Shown here one piece after another: positions 16,244-29,222 of a stretch of DNA of 59,814 nucleotides (its first letter is position 1; each line of letters opens with the position of its first letter). This stretch comes from Henriciella sp. GTDB lineage: Bacteria; Pseudomonadota; Alphaproteobacteria; Caulobacterales; Hyphomonadaceae. The position numbers and the translations under genes are program-made. The DNA is taken from contig DUBH01000084.1 in NCBI GenBank assembly GCA_012960415.1, positions 121,689-181,502 on the forward strand, written 5' to 3'. The notes under the pieces were generated by a model. That model was not told where the DNA came from and did not search any database. It worked only from the letters and a program-made list of their open reading frames with translations.

Positions 16244-17140
16244 TCAGTCGGCAGCGGCAACGCGCTCTGCGGGCGTGTTGAAACTGCAGATATCCAGCAC
16301 TTCGGGCGGCTTTCTGTAGAAGAACTCGCTGTCGCGGACGCGAAGGGCGCGCTTGTGCTCAGCGAAAGGCTCGCCTTCGCTGGTCATTGTCCGCCAGACG
16401 GGGCGCTGGTCTTCGGGCAGGTCCGCCGCGATGGTGAGGCCGAGGATTTCCTCGCCCTGCTCCGGCGCCTGGATGACACCATTGGAGATGGCCCGGTCAC
16501 CGCGCTTGAAGGCCTGAACATGCTCCATCCCGTCAATGACACGGCCAAACACGGTCAGGTTGCGATCAAGATAGCGCTGCGCATCGAGGACGATATAGAT
16601 TTCGGTGCCACCTGAATCGGGGTCATTGTTGCGCGCGAGCGCTACGGCACCCGGGCAATGGAGCAGCCATTCCTGATCCAGCGCCTCATCCCGGCCGACA
16701 GGGAAGCCGCCAATATGGCCGACCTCGGCTGCGAACAGGTCATCATTGCCGAGCGGGACGAAACCTTCGCCGCCATAGGGCCGGTCATTCTCATTCTCGA
16801 GCGGGCCCCAGCGCAGGATCTGCATATCATCGAACAGGCCGCCCTGCGCCACGAAACCCTCAATCACGCGGTAAAAGTGCTCACCCTCATACTCACCGGA
16901 AGCGGCAAGTTCTCGCATGCGCTCAGCGTGGCGCGGCGCAAAGTCTGGGTTAAGCTCAATCACGATCGGGCCCTTGCCGGTTTCGATCATCATGAGGTTT
17001 TCGGGCGCGATGGTACGCCAGCCCGGTTCTGCTGTCCCGGCAACGGGTTCGACTGCAACGTCCTGCGCACTGGCTGCGCTTGTTGTGGCCGCCGCGATCA
17101 TCGCCAACCCCGCAAATGCGCGTCTCATAGATTGTCCCAT
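16244..17140 (-). CDS. Periplasmic cyclophilin-type peptidyl-prolyl isomerase
   Basis: A 298-residue protein with a Sec signal peptide (RRAFAGLAMIAAATTSAASAQ within residues 6-26). The cyclophilin domain shows GPIVIELNPDFAPRHAERM, HFYRVIEGFVAQGG (conserved F-x-R and Q-G-G) and NLTVFGRVIDGMEHVQ. A large insertion around residues 105-165 (acidic, containing GGEGFVPLGNDDLF) and a C-terminal extension of about 70 residues make it longer than minimal cyclophilins of 165-190. It should assist folding of exported or outer membrane proteins. It is divergent from prmA. Confidence 0.9.
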   Translation of the reverse strand: MGQSMRRAFAGLAMIAAATTSAASAQDVAVEPVAGTAEPGWRTIAPENLMMIETGKGPIVIELNPDFAPRHAERMRELAASGEYEGEHFYRVIEGFVAQGGLFDDMQILRWGPLENENDRPYGGEGFVPLGNDDLFAAEVGHIGGFPVGRDEALDQEWLLHCPGAVALARNNDPDSGGTEIYIVLDAQRYLDRNLTVFGRVIDGMEHVQAFKRGDRAISNGVIQAPEQGEEILGLTIAADLPEDQRPVWRTMTSEGEPFAEHKRALRVRDSEFFYRKPPEVLDICSFNTPAERVAAAD

Positions 17141-17214
17141 AGCCCAGCCTTTCCCGAAATCTGCTGAGCGCGACCCTACCCCGTTCCTGCGCGCTCTGCT
17201 ATGGGCGGGCCGTC

Positions 17215-18075
17215 ATGTATCAGATTTCTGCAAAAGGCCCGCGCGAGGCCATCGAACCTGCCTGGGATGCCCTGGCCTGGACCGACCCGTCACCGGCAGG
17301 CGCCGTTGACGCCAAGGAGGATGGCCGCCACGCCTGGCGCCTCGACGCCTATTGCGAAACGGCCGAGGAAGCCGACGCCTGCAAGGCCATCATCGAAGAG
17401 GTTTCGCCGCAGCTCAACGTCGTCATCGAGGCGCTGGAAGACCGCGACTGGGTGACCCTGTCGCTGGAAGGTCTGCCGCCAGTGGAAGCTGGCCGCTTCA
17501 TCGTGGCGGGCAGCCATGTGCTGGCGAAATCTGCGCCCGGCAAGACGCCTATCCTGATCGAGGCGGGACCTGCCTTCGGCACGGGCCATCATGGCACGAC
17601 ACTTGGTTGCCTCATCGGGCTGGAGCATGTGCTGCGCAGCACGCGCCCGCAAAAGGTGCTCGATATCGGGACCGGATCCGGCCTTCTGGCCATCGCCGCG
17701 GTCAAGACCGGCGCCAGGCGTGCCTGGGGCACCGAGATCGACACAGACAGCGTGCGCGTCGCCAATGAGAACGCGGCAAAGAACCATGTCGCCAACGCCT
17801 TCAAGACGTTTGAAACCGGCGGCGGCATGAACACGACCATCCGCAAGGATGCGCCATACGACCTCGTCTTCGCGAACATACTGTTCCGTCCACTTGTCGG
17901 GCTGGCACCAGAGATCGAGCGCCTGACCGCGCCGGGCGGCCATATCATCCTGTCGGGCCTGCTGTCGCCGCAGGAGCCGCTAGTGCGCAAGGCTTATGGG
18001 AATCGCGGCCTCGCCCTCGTGAAGCGTGTGCGCCGCGATGGCTGGTCGAGCCTCGTTTTCCGCAAGGCGGACTAG
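17215..18075 (+). CDS. prmA: Ribosomal protein L11 methyltransferase
   Basis: A 286-residue SAM-dependent methyltransferase that trimethylates ribosomal protein L11. The N-terminal substrate-recognition domain (about 1-100) precedes GPAFGTGHHGTT, the PrmA signature, then motif I DIGTGSGLLAIAA (about 148-160) and motif IV FANILFRPL, where N-I-L replaces the NPPY of DNA methylases as usual in PrmA. The second domain boundary and length fit the family. It is followed 50 bases later by the aminopeptidase gene in the same direction. Confidence 0.93.
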   Translation: MYQISAKGPREAIEPAWDALAWTDPSPAGAVDAKEDGRHAWRLDAYCETAEEADACKAIIEEVSPQLNVVIEALEDRDWVTLSLEGLPPVEAGRFIVAGSHVLAKSAPGKTPILIEAGPAFGTGHHGTTLGCLIGLEHVLRSTRPQKVLDIGTGSGLLAIAAVKTGARRAWGTEIDTDSVRVANENAAKNHVANAFKTFETGGGMNTTIRKDAPYDLVFANILFRPLVGLAPEIERLTAPGGHIILSGLLSPQEPLVRKAYGNRGLALVKRVRRDGWSSLVFRKAD

Positions 18076-18125
18076 GACGCAGACTCCACCTTCCGCTGCG
18101 GGCGCATTCGCACTAGATTTCGTCC

Positions 18126-19940
18126 ATGAGACAGAATTTCGACGTGAAAGGCGGCCCACAGCTTGGCCGCAAGAACCTGCCGCTCCTGCGCGCTGCGATG
18201 AAATCCCAAGGCCTCGATGGCTTCTACATCCCGCATGAGGATGAGTTCCAGAACGAGTATTTGCCTGCCTGCAATGACAGGCTGACCTGGGCGACCGGTT
18301 TTACCGGGTCTGCCGGTGCGGCCATGGTGTTTCAGGACACGGCCGTCATCTTTGCTGACGGGCGTTATACCTTGCAGGTGCGCGACCAGACCGACCGCGA
18401 GTTTCTTGAGATCAGCAGCCTGCCCGACCCCGGCCCGTTTGGCTGGCTGGCTGGGCAGAAGCGCAAGGGCGAGACGCTCGGCTATGATGCGCGCCTGATG
18501 ACGCCGAATGACCTTGCCGTGCTTGAAGAGAGCGCGAAGAAGGCTGGCGTCACGCTGAAAGCGGTCGATGCCAATCCGATCGACGAAGCCTGGGACGACC
18601 GCCCGGCAGAGCCGACCGAGCAGGTCGTGCCACATTCCGTGAAACATGCCGGCGAAGAAGCCGATGACAAGCGCGAGCGGGTCGCAGCCGCCCTGAAAGA
18701 GGACGGCGCTGATGCGGCCATCATCACGTCTCCGGCTTCGGTGGCGTGGGCGTTCAATATTCGCGGCGGCGATGTCGCCTGCTCCCCGCTGCCGCTGTCG
18801 CGCGCCATCCTGAAAGCCGATGGCACGGCGGACCTTTTCCTGGACCCGCGCAAGACCAGCGACAAGCTGCGTGAGCATCTTGGCAACAAGGTGCGCCTAC
18901 GCCCGATGGAAGAAGTCGAACCTGCGCTGGCGGAGCTTTCTGGCCAGACCGTCAGCCTGGACCCGGCGCTTGCCTCTGCCTGGTTCTTTGGTGAGCTGGA
19001 GAAAGCGGGCGCGAACATCCTGCGCCAGCGTGACCCTGTTCTTCTGCCCAAGGCCTGCAAGAATGCGACGGAGATTGCAGGGACCGAGGCTGCGCATATC
19101 CGCGACGGCGCCGCGCTGACGCGTTTCCTGCACTGGCTGGACACAGACGCGCAGTCTGGCGAGGCAACCGAGATCGATGCGGCGCTGAAGCTGGAGAGCT
19201 TCCGCGAGCAGCTCGGGGACCTCAACGACCTCTCTTTTGAGACGATCTCGGGCGCAGGCCCGAACGGCGCCCTGCCCCATTACCGCGTCTCTTCCGCGTC
19301 GAACCGGAAGCTGGAGCGTGGCTCGCTATACCTCGTCGATAGCGGCGGCCAGTATCTCGACGGCACGACCGATGTGACACGCACAGTCCCGATCGGCACG
19401 CCGTCTGCGGACATGCGGCGTCACTATACGCTGGTGCTGAAGGGACATATCGCGCTTGCCGATGTGCGCTTTCCGGAAGGCACGACGGGCACGCATCTCG
19501 ATGCGCTGGCACGCCATCCGCTCTGGCAGGCCGGCCTGGACTATGACCATGGCACTGGACATGGTGTCGGCGTCTATCTGGGCGTGCATGAAGGCCCGCA
19601 GCGGATTGCGAAGCCATGGAACAGCGTCGCGCTGCGCCCGGGCATGATTGTTTCGAATGAGCCTGGCTTCTACCGCGAAGGCCAGTACGGCATCCGCATC
19701 GAGAATTTGCAGTATGTGACCGAGCCTGCAGCTATTGAGGGCGGTGAGCGCAAGATGCTTGGCTTTGCCAACCTCACCTGGGCGCCTCTCGCACGTGATC
19801 TCATCGATCTTGAGCTGCTCAGCCCGGCGGAGCTTGCCTGGGTCAATCGCTACCATAATGACGTGCTGGCCAAGATTGGTCCGCTCGTCGATGGAGAGGT
19901 TCTGGACTGGCTGAACGCCCAGTGTGCGCCTCTCGCATAG
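18126..19940 (+). CDS. Long-form aminopeptidase P (Xaa-Pro aminopeptidase, M24B)
   Basis: A 604-residue cytoplasmic metallopeptidase with two creatinase-like N-terminal domains and a C-terminal pita-bread catalytic domain, the long form as in eukaryotic cytosolic APP1 rather than the 440-residue E. coli PepP. Metal ligands are visible in SGGQYLDGTTDVTRT (two Asp), DHGTGHGVGVYLGVHEGP (His), IVSNEPGFYREGQYGIRIEN (Glu and Glu). It removes N-terminal residues preceding proline. The early block WATGFTGSAGAA fits the first domain. It converges on ligA with 25 bases between stops. Confidence 0.93.
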   Translation: MRQNFDVKGGPQLGRKNLPLLRAAMKSQGLDGFYIPHEDEFQNEYLPACNDRLTWATGFTGSAGAAMVFQDTAVIFADGRYTLQVRDQTDREFLEISSLPDPGPFGWLAGQKRKGETLGYDARLMTPNDLAVLEESAKKAGVTLKAVDANPIDEAWDDRPAEPTEQVVPHSVKHAGEEADDKRERVAAALKEDGADAAIITSPASVAWAFNIRGGDVACSPLPLSRAILKADGTADLFLDPRKTSDKLREHLGNKVRLRPMEEVEPALAELSGQTVSLDPALASAWFFGELEKAGANILRQRDPVLLPKACKNATEIAGTEAAHIRDGAALTRFLHWLDTDAQSGEATEIDAALKLESFREQLGDLNDLSFETISGAGPNGALPHYRVSSASNRKLERGSLYLVDSGGQYLDGTTDVTRTVPIGTPSADMRRHYTLVLKGHIALADVRFPEGTTGTHLDALARHPLWQAGLDYDHGTGHGVGVYLGVHEGPQRIAKPWNSVALRPGMIVSNEPGFYREGQYGIRIENLQYVTEPAAIEGGERKMLGFANLTWAPLARDLIDLELLSPAELAWVNRYHNDVLAKIGPLVDGEVLDWLNAQCAPLA

Positions 19941-19965
19941 AAGCGCACTGAACATCAGACCTGGG

Positions 19966-23765
<3,800 letters not shown>

Positions 23766-23783
23766 GCACCCTCAATATCATCA

Positions 23784-23819
23784 GAACAAAGTGAGAACAA
23801 GAATGTTCTCTCTACGTTC
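23784..23819. promoter_or_regulatory. Two LexA (SOS) boxes upstream of recN
   Basis: GAAC-N7-GAAC at 23784-23798 and GTTC-N7-GTTC at 23805-23819. Each is a perfect match to the alphaproteobacterial LexA direct-repeat box, one on each strand, six bases apart. They fill the 54-base gap between bamD and recN and lie 19-54 bases upstream of the recN start, placing recN and probably ligA under SOS control. Confidence 0.85.
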
Positions 23820-24635
23820 TTACCAGGGTGTGATGCGGCCGAGCCAGCTTTCGCCACTCGCCTGCTGGGCGCTGCCGTCGCTGCCACCTTCAATCAGGTC
23901 GTAGCTTGCGCGGTACCAGTCGCTGTCCGGATAGTTGTATTGCAGCACGGAAGCCGCCGCCACGGCTTCGCCGCGAAGGCCAAGCGAGAGGTATGCCTCC
24001 ACGAGGCGATGCAGGGCTTCCGGCGTGTGCGTCGTCGTGTCGTAGTCGTCGACCACTTTCTTGAAGCGGTTCACCGCGGCGAGATGCTGGTTGCGGCGCA
24101 GATACCAACGGCCGATTTCCATTTCTTTGCCCGCAAGCTGGTCGCTGACCATGTCGAGCTTCAGCTGCGCATCGCGCGCATAGTCGGTAGTCGGGAAGCG
24201 GCGCACAACATCGTTCAGCGCATCGCGGGCCAGTTCGGTCGTGCGCTGGTCGCGGCCAACGTCAACGATTTGCTGGAAATAGCTGAGCGCAATGAGGTGA
24301 TAGGCATAAGGGGCGCCCTCGCCTGCCGGGTTCAACGAGAGATAGCGCTGCGCGGTGCCAATCGCATCGTCATAGCGGCGCGAGCGATAGGAGGCGTAAG
24401 CCGCCATGAGCGTGGCGCGGCGGGCCCATTCTGAATATGGGTGCTGGCGCTCGACTTCGTTGAAGAGTTCGATTGCGCTGATGTAGTCGCTGTCGTCCAT
24501 CTCGTCGGCAGCAGCGTTGTAGAGCGCCTCGACCGGGCGTTCGACATAGGCAAGCTCTCGCGCCTGCCGGTTCGAGCTGCACGCAGCAAGAGCCAGGGTC
24601 ATGATTGCGACGGAGCCAATGAGCGAAAGCTTCAT
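23820..24635 (-). CDS. bamD: Outer membrane assembly lipoprotein BamD
   Basis: A 271-residue lipoprotein of the BAM complex that inserts beta-barrel proteins into the outer membrane. The signal ends in a lipobox (LALAACSSN), so Cys near residue 19 is lipidated. TPR-like helix pairs follow, including PVEALYNAAADEM, DYISAIELFNEVERQHPYSEWARRA (two blocks) and APYAYHLIALSYFQQI, matching BamD/YfiO. I place the start at about 24635 because the lipoprotein signal begins there; the frame opens 22 codons earlier at 24701 with sequence unlike a signal. It lies upstream of recN but the SOS boxes separate the two transcription units. Confidence 0.93.
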   Translation of the reverse strand: MKLSLIGSVAIMTLALAACSSNRQARELAYVERPVEALYNAAADEMDDSDYISAIELFNEVERQHPYSEWARRATLMAAYASYRSRRYDDAIGTAQRYLSLNPAGEGAPYAYHLIALSYFQQIVDVGRDQRTTELARDALNDVVRRFPTTDYARDAQLKLDMVSDQLAGKEMEIGRWYLRRNQHLAAVNRFKKVVDDYDTTTHTPEALHRLVEAYLSLGLRGEAVAAASVLQYNYPDSDWYRASYDLIEGGSDGSAQQASGESWLGRITPW

Positions 24636-24742
24636 AACAGATACCGGTTTCTCAACAGACTTTGCCGCACTTTGCCGCTGGCAGGCAGCTTGTAAAGTCA
24701 TTGCCTACAGGAACAGCCAGGTGAATTTCTAGTTATTATGGT

Positions 24743-24772
24743 GTATCAGGATATATCAGCCTATGTTGATAC
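24743..24772. promoter_or_regulatory. Inverted and direct repeats in the bamD-XRE divergent promoter region
   Basis: GTATCA at 24743-24748 and TGATAC at 24767-24772 are inverted, and TATCAG occurs twice 10 bases apart (24744-24749 and 24754-24759), all in an AT-rich stretch about 45-70 bases upstream of the XRE start. This could be an operator for the XRE protein itself. Confidence 0.4.
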
Positions 24773-24814
24773 CGGCGCGAAGGGTTCGTGCGAGCGGCCT
24801 AAAAGGCAAATGAC

Positions 24815-25255
24815 ATGACACAGCGACTATCAGATTTCACCGCTTCGGATGTCGACTCGCTGGTCGGCGAACGCATCCGCAAACGCAGGATCCTTGCGGG
24901 ACTGACGCAGGATCAGCTTGGTGAAGCACTAGGTGTCTCCTATCAGCAGATCCAGAAATACGAGACCGGTGCGAACCGTGTCAGCGCTGGACGCCTTTAT
25001 CTGCTCGCAGAACGGCTAAACGTGGCGCCGGGCTGGTTCTTTGAGGGCCTGACCGACATCGACGCACAGTCTGGCGACGAGCTTGATGCATCGTCGCGCT
25101 TTGCGATTGAGTGCGTACGCAGCCTGACGCGTATTCGGGACGAGAAGGTCCGCGCTTCGATCCTCAACATGTTGCGTGCGCTGGCTGATTCTGAAACTGC
25201 CGGTGAGACGAAGTCTGCGCCGGTTGAAGAGCGCCCGCGTCCACGCGCTGACTAG
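24815..25255 (+). CDS. XRE-family transcriptional regulator
   Basis: A 146-residue DNA-binding protein. The Cro/CI-type HTH spans about residues 17-72 (RIRKRRILAGLTQDQLGEAL, then GVSYQQIQKYETGANRVSAG as recognition helix), followed by a helical C-terminal part with SRFAIECVRSLTRIRDEKVRASI and a charged tail. This single-HTH type with Y-Q-Q-I-Q-K-Y-E is common in alphaproteobacteria, but targets cannot be read. Repeats upstream suggest autoregulation. It is divergent from bamD and converges on lpxC with 54 bases between. Confidence 0.9.
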   Translation: MTQRLSDFTASDVDSLVGERIRKRRILAGLTQDQLGEALGVSYQQIQKYETGANRVSAGRLYLLAERLNVAPGWFFEGLTDIDAQSGDELDASSRFAIECVRSLTRIRDEKVRASILNMLRALADSETAGETKSAPVEERPRPRAD

Positions 25256-25309
25256 CGCTACTTTCCGGGCACCGCTCACATCTTCAAGAGATTGGTTTGG
25301 GTTGGCCGC

Positions 25310-26230
25310 CTAGCGGGCTGCTGACGCGCGCGCTGTTGTCTCAGCTTCGACTTCGGCTTCATCGGTTTCCCAGCACCAGGCGTCTGGTGCATCGATGAGC
25401 GCGCGAACGAGCTTGTTGTTCAGTGCGTGGCCGGGCTGGCGGGCCTCATAGACACCGGCAATCGGCGCACCAGCCAGCATCAGATCACCCACCGCATCAA
25501 GGATCTTGTGGCGCACGAACTCGTCGCTTGCGCGCAGGCCTTCCGGATTGACGATCGAGTCGCCATCCAGAACCACGGCATTGTCGAGCGACCCACCCCG
25601 GGCAAGGCCCATGGATTTCAGTTTCTCGACATCCTGCGCAAACCCGAAGGTGCGAGCAAAAGCGATGTCACGCGCGAACATGCCCGGGAGCATGCGCAGC
25701 GACATTTGCTGTGTGCCGATGGCACGGCTTTCAAACTCGATCTTGGCGTGGATCGAGAGATAGTTGTCCGCCGATGGGCTGAGACGGGCGGTCTTGATAC
25801 CGTCGGTAACCTCAACCTCTTCGAGAATACGGATACGGCGGCGGACAGCCCTCTGTTCGCGCAGGCCCGCCGCCATCATCAGTTCGCAATAAACCGACGA
25901 GGAGCCGTCCATGATCGGCACTTCAGGGCCGTCGATTTCAATGATCAGGTTGTCGACACCGACACCGGCGCAGGCCGCAAGCAGGTGTTCAACCGTCGCA
26001 ACAGATTGACCCGCTTCATTGGTGAGCGTCGTACCAAGCTGGACTTCGGTCACGAAATCGCCGCGTGCGATGATGTCCTCGCAGCCTTCAATATCCATAC
26101 GGCGGAAACGGATACCCGTGCCCGCAGCAGCCGGTTTCATCACGATACGCGCACGCGCGCCGGAGTGAACACCGACGCCGGCACAGACAACCGGATGGCT
26201 GATGGTTTGCTGGTACTGAACGCGACTCAT
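25310..26230 (-). CDS. lpxC: UDP-3-O-acyl-N-acetylglucosamine deacetylase
   Basis: The committed zinc-dependent step of lipid A synthesis, 306 residues, cytoplasmic. Zinc ligands are visible as His82 in TVEHLLAA and His in EFVRHKILDAVGDLML, which also gives the Asp ligand. The catalytic stretch GPEVPIMDGSS is the other LpxC signature, and the inserted element VVLDGDSIVNPEGLR matches the family. It follows ftsZ in the transcription direction but is separated from it by a strong terminator at 26308-26344, so it is downstream in map order and likely has its own promoter. Confidence 0.97.
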   Translation of the reverse strand: MSRVQYQQTISHPVVCAGVGVHSGARARIVMKPAAAGTGIRFRRMDIEGCEDIIARGDFVTEVQLGTTLTNEAGQSVATVEHLLAACAGVGVDNLIIEIDGPEVPIMDGSSSVYCELMMAAGLREQRAVRRRIRILEEVEVTDGIKTARLSPSADNYLSIHAKIEFESRAIGTQQMSLRMLPGMFARDIAFARTFGFAQDVEKLKSMGLARGGSLDNAVVLDGDSIVNPEGLRASDEFVRHKILDAVGDLMLAGAPIAGVYEARQPGHALNNKLVRALIDAPDAWCWETDEAEVEAETTARASAAR

Positions 26231-26307
26231 GAAGACCTCATCTCTCAGGGTCCTATGAAGGCGATCGGGCGCAAAGATTCAAAACAAGGAATATGTCGCA
26301 ATATTAC

Positions 26308-26344
26308 AAAAAAACAGAGCGCTCCCGGGTTGGAAGCGCTCTGT
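26308..26344 (-). terminator. Rho-independent terminator after ftsZ
   Basis: ACAGAGCGCT at 26314-26323 and AGCGCTCTGT at 26335-26344 form a perfect 10-bp stem around an 11-base loop. On the minus strand seven U follow. It lies 26 bases past the ftsZ stop and separates the dcw cluster from lpxC. Confidence 0.9.
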
Positions 26345-26369
26345 CTGTCCTTTGGGCTATCCCTGGCTT

Positions 26370-27830
26370 CTAGCGGTTTGCCGATCGGCGAAGGAAAGCT
26401 GGAATTTCAAGATCGGTATCGTCGAACGAAGCTGGCGCCGTGAACTTGTCGCGTGCAGGCGCTGCTGGCTCATCTTCGATTTCGTCGACGGAATGGTCGT
26501 CATTGTTCTGCGAGGACAGTTTTGGCCAGCCGAAAAGGTTGCCGAAACCGGCCTTGCCTTCTGAGCCAGAACGACCGCGCGACTTGCCGCCGCCGAAGAC
26601 CTGATCGGCGCTGACCTGGTCATTGCCAGACACGCTTTCGCGCTCTGCAGCTGGCAGGCTGCGGCTGACAAAGTCAGGACGCGTGTCTGCTTCGAAAACG
26701 TCGTCTTCGCCGAGGTCGTTGATTACGACACGTGGGCGTTCTTCGATCTCGATCTCTTCTTCTGCAATGCTGATATCGCTTTCAGCGAGTTCGATCTCAG
26801 CTTCGGCAGGTTCAGCCTCGATCTGTTGCGGCTCAACCGGCGCAGCGCTGAATGAGGCTTCGCGGACTGGCTCTTCATAGATGCGGGCTTCGGAGTCGAT
26901 GCCGGCAGCAACGACGGAAACGCGAAGCTTGCCTTCAAGCTCTGGGTCGAATGTCGAACCGAGAATGATGTGCGCATCAGGGTCGACCTGCTTGCGGATT
27001 TCATTGGCTGCTTCGTCGACTTCGAACAGCGTCATGTCATACCCACCGGTGATGCTGATCAGAACGCCGCGAGCGCCCTTCATCGAGACATCGTCGAGAA
27101 GCGGGTTGTCGATGGCAGCGCGGGCAGCTTCGAGGGCGCGGCCTTCGCCTTCGCTCTCGCCCATGCCCATCATCGCAGCGCCCATACCCTTCATGATCGT
27201 ACGGACGTCGGCAAAGTCGAGGTTGATCAGGCCAGGCATGACCATGAGGTCAGTGATGCCGCGAACGCCGGAATAGAGAACGTCATCAGCCATGCGGAAG
27301 GCGTCCGCAAAGGTGGTGCGCTCATTGGCAACGCGGAAGAGGTTCTGGTTCGGCACGACGATCATGGTGTCGATCGCCTTGCGCATCTCGGTGAGACCAT
27401 CTTCGGCGATGGTCATGCGGCGGTTGCCTTCGAAGCTGAATGGCTTGGTGACAACGCCAACCGTCAGGATGCCGCGCTCATGGGCGGCGCGTGCGATGAC
27501 AGGGGCTGCGCCGGTACCCGTACCGCCGCCAAGACCAGCAGCGATGAAGACCATGTGAGCGCCTTCGAGACACTTGCTGATCTCTTCGATCGACTCTTCA
27601 GCTGAGGCTGCGCCGACTTCCGGCTTTGCACCTGCGCCAAGGCCTGCGGTCACTTCAGGACCGAGCTGGATACGGGTTTCGCACTTCGATCGCTCAAGCG
27701 CCTGGGCATCTGTATTCGCGACGACGAACTCAACGCCCTGCAGGTTCGCTTCGATCATATTGTCGACTGCGTTGCCGCCGGCCCCGCCCACACCGAACAC
27801 GACGAGCCGCGGCTTGAGTTCTTGAGTCAT
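26370..27830 (-). CDS. ftsZ: Cell division GTPase FtsZ
   Basis: Tubulin homologue that forms the division ring, 486 residues. The nucleotide signature [10 protein letters not shown] is at 101-110, preceded by [12 protein letters not shown] at the N-terminus. After the core (to about 320) comes an unusually acidic linker with repeated Glu-Ile/Leu-Ala units ([20 protein letters not shown]), then a conserved C-terminal peptide ([13 protein letters not shown]) that binds partners such as FtsA. Alphaproteobacterial FtsZ proteins commonly have a long linker. It lies 94 bases after ftsA with its own candidate CtrA/GANTC promoter and a strong terminator behind it. Confidence 0.98.
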   Translation of the reverse strand: MTQELKPRLVVFGVGGAGGNAVDNMIEANLQGVEFVVANTDAQALERSKCETRIQLGPEVTAGLGAGAKPEVGAASAEESIEEISKCLEGAHMVFIAAGLGGGTGTGAAPVIARAAHERGILTVGVVTKPFSFEGNRRMTIAEDGLTEMRKAIDTMIVVPNQNLFRVANERTTFADAFRMADDVLYSGVRGITDLMVMPGLINLDFADVRTIMKGMGAAMMGMGESEGEGRALEAARAAIDNPLLDDVSMKGARGVLISITGGYDMTLFEVDEAANEIRKQVDPDAHIILGSTFDPELEGKLRVSVVAAGIDSEARIYEEPVREASFSAAPVEPQQIEAEPAEAEIELAESDISIAEEEIEIEERPRVVINDLGEDDVFEADTRPDFVSRSLPAAERESVSGNDQVSADQVFGGGKSRGRSGSEGKAGFGNLFGWPKLSSQNNDDHSVDEIEDEPAAPARDKFTAPASFDDTDLEIPAFLRRSANR

Positions 27831-27892
27831 GAAAAATCCGCCTTTGCCAATCTACCTAGAGAGGTTTGTAGGCGCAGACTGCCTGCGTCACA

Positions 27893-27914
27893 CTAAGAGA
27901 GGGTTAAGGGATTC
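27893..27914 (-). promoter_or_regulatory. Candidate CtrA-type box and GANTC site in the ftsA-ftsZ gap
   Basis: On the minus strand TTAA-N7-TTAG (27907 down to 27893) is one mismatch from the CtrA consensus, and GATTC at 27910-27914 is a CcrM-type site beside it. Both lie in the 94-base gap 60-85 bases before the ftsZ start. In Caulobacter ftsZ is controlled by CtrA and by CcrM methylation, so the layout fits, but it rests on short motifs. Confidence 0.4.
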
Positions 27915-27924
27915 TGCCTCGCTG

Positions 27925-29220
27925 TTAAAAATTTTCATGCAGCCAGCGCAAGAAACTGTTCATTTTACCCCGTTTTGCGGGCCCTGAGCCCTGCACAGAT
28001 CCGATGCTGCCGGTCGAAACGTCGGCAAAGCCACGTGATTCGTACGACAGCAGCCCTGCGGCGGTCGAAAAAACGGGGCTGGCATGCGATTCGCCGAGCA
28101 CGTCCGCGTCGACTGGCTTGCCGAGGCGGACCGGCTGGCCGAGGACGCGGGAGGCAACATCGCGCACACCCGGAAGGAGGCTGCCGCCGCCTGTAAGAAC
28201 CGTGCGGCGCGGCATGATCTTGGCGAGCTCGCTCTTGCCGATGAGCCTCGCGGCATATTCGAACGTCTCTTCGATGCGCGGTGCGATGAGGCCGGTAAGC
28301 TCGCCGCGCGTCATGTGATGGGCGGCGAGACGGCCATCATCACCGAGGCGTGCCACTTCGACTTTCTCAGTAAGGCCGGTACCGGTCGTGTCGGCGTGAC
28401 CGTAGATCGTCTTCATGCGCTCTGCGGCGGCAAAGGTCGTGCCGATGCCCTGCGCGAGATCGCCTGTTACCTTGGCGCCGCCGGCAGGCACGACGCCCAG
28501 CCAGGCGGGCACGCCGTTCACGAAGGCGCAGGCTGTGGTCACGCCAGAGCCCATATCGATACAGATCGCGCCATTCTCTATTTCATCATCGATCAGCGTA
28601 CCGGCCGCACTGGCCAGCGCAGACGGGATCAGCCGGTCCACGTTGAGGTGCGCGCGGCCTACGCATTCAACCAGATTGCGGACCAGCGACTGCGGCGCTG
28701 AAACAACGGACAGAAGGACAGATAGTTTTGTGCCGATCATGCCGATCGGGTCGCTAATGCCTTCCTGCTCGTCCAGTTTGTAGAGGACTGGATGAGCGGT
28801 CAGGATCTCACGCTGCTTGGCGTCGATCTTGGCGAGGGCCTGACCGTGAAGCTTCTTGAGGTCTTTGGCGGTGACTTCGCGTCCGCCGATATCATTGAGA
28901 GCGCCAACGAACTCACAGGCGACCTGCGCGCCGGTGACACCGAGCGTGACCGAATCAATCCGCTCACCGGCTTGACGTTCGGCGTCCTCAACAGCGAGGC
29001 GCACAGAGCGCTCCAGCGCTTCCATGTCAGTGATCGATCCATCCTTGAAACCGCGCGCCTGCTGACGACCACCGCCGAGAAACGCGAACCCGGCTTTCGC
29101 CTCTGGATCGAAACGCCCGATCAGGCAGGTGATCTTGGAGCTGCCAATATCCAGCGAGGCGATAGGCTGGCCGACTTTTGCGGCGCGGGATGGTTTCAAG
29201 CGGAGGTCTGCCTTGGCCAT
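27925..29220 (-). CDS. ftsA: Cell division protein FtsA
   Basis: Actin-like ATPase of 431 residues that tethers FtsZ to the membrane. The phosphate-1 motif is in SLDIGSSKITCLIG at the N-terminus, a second in GAICIDMGSGVTTACAF, and TVLTGGGSLLPGVRDVA is the adenosine motif. The SHS2 (1C) domain lies near residues 95-170. The C-terminal end (KMNSFLRWLHENF) is an amphipathic membrane-binding helix, as expected. It starts two bases after the ftsQ stop, so translation is likely coupled. Confidence 0.97.
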   Translation of the reverse strand: MAKADLRLKPSRAAKVGQPIASLDIGSSKITCLIGRFDPEAKAGFAFLGGGRQQARGFKDGSITDMEALERSVRLAVEDAERQAGERIDSVTLGVTGAQVACEFVGALNDIGGREVTAKDLKKLHGQALAKIDAKQREILTAHPVLYKLDEQEGISDPIGMIGTKLSVLLSVVSAPQSLVRNLVECVGRAHLNVDRLIPSALASAAGTLIDDEIENGAICIDMGSGVTTACAFVNGVPAWLGVVPAGGAKVTGDLAQGIGTTFAAAERMKTIYGHADTTGTGLTEKVEVARLGDDGRLAAHHMTRGELTGLIAPRIEETFEYAARLIGKSELAKIMPRRTVLTGGGSLLPGVRDVASRVLGQPVRLGKPVDADVLGESHASPVFSTAAGLLSYESRGFADVSTGSIGSVQGSGPAKRGKMNSFLRWLHENF

Positions 29221-29222
29221 GG

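Noticed and set aside
25256-25309. Possible terminator between the XRE gene and lpxC
   Set aside because: No stem with adequate pairing and no T-run was found in the 54 bases.
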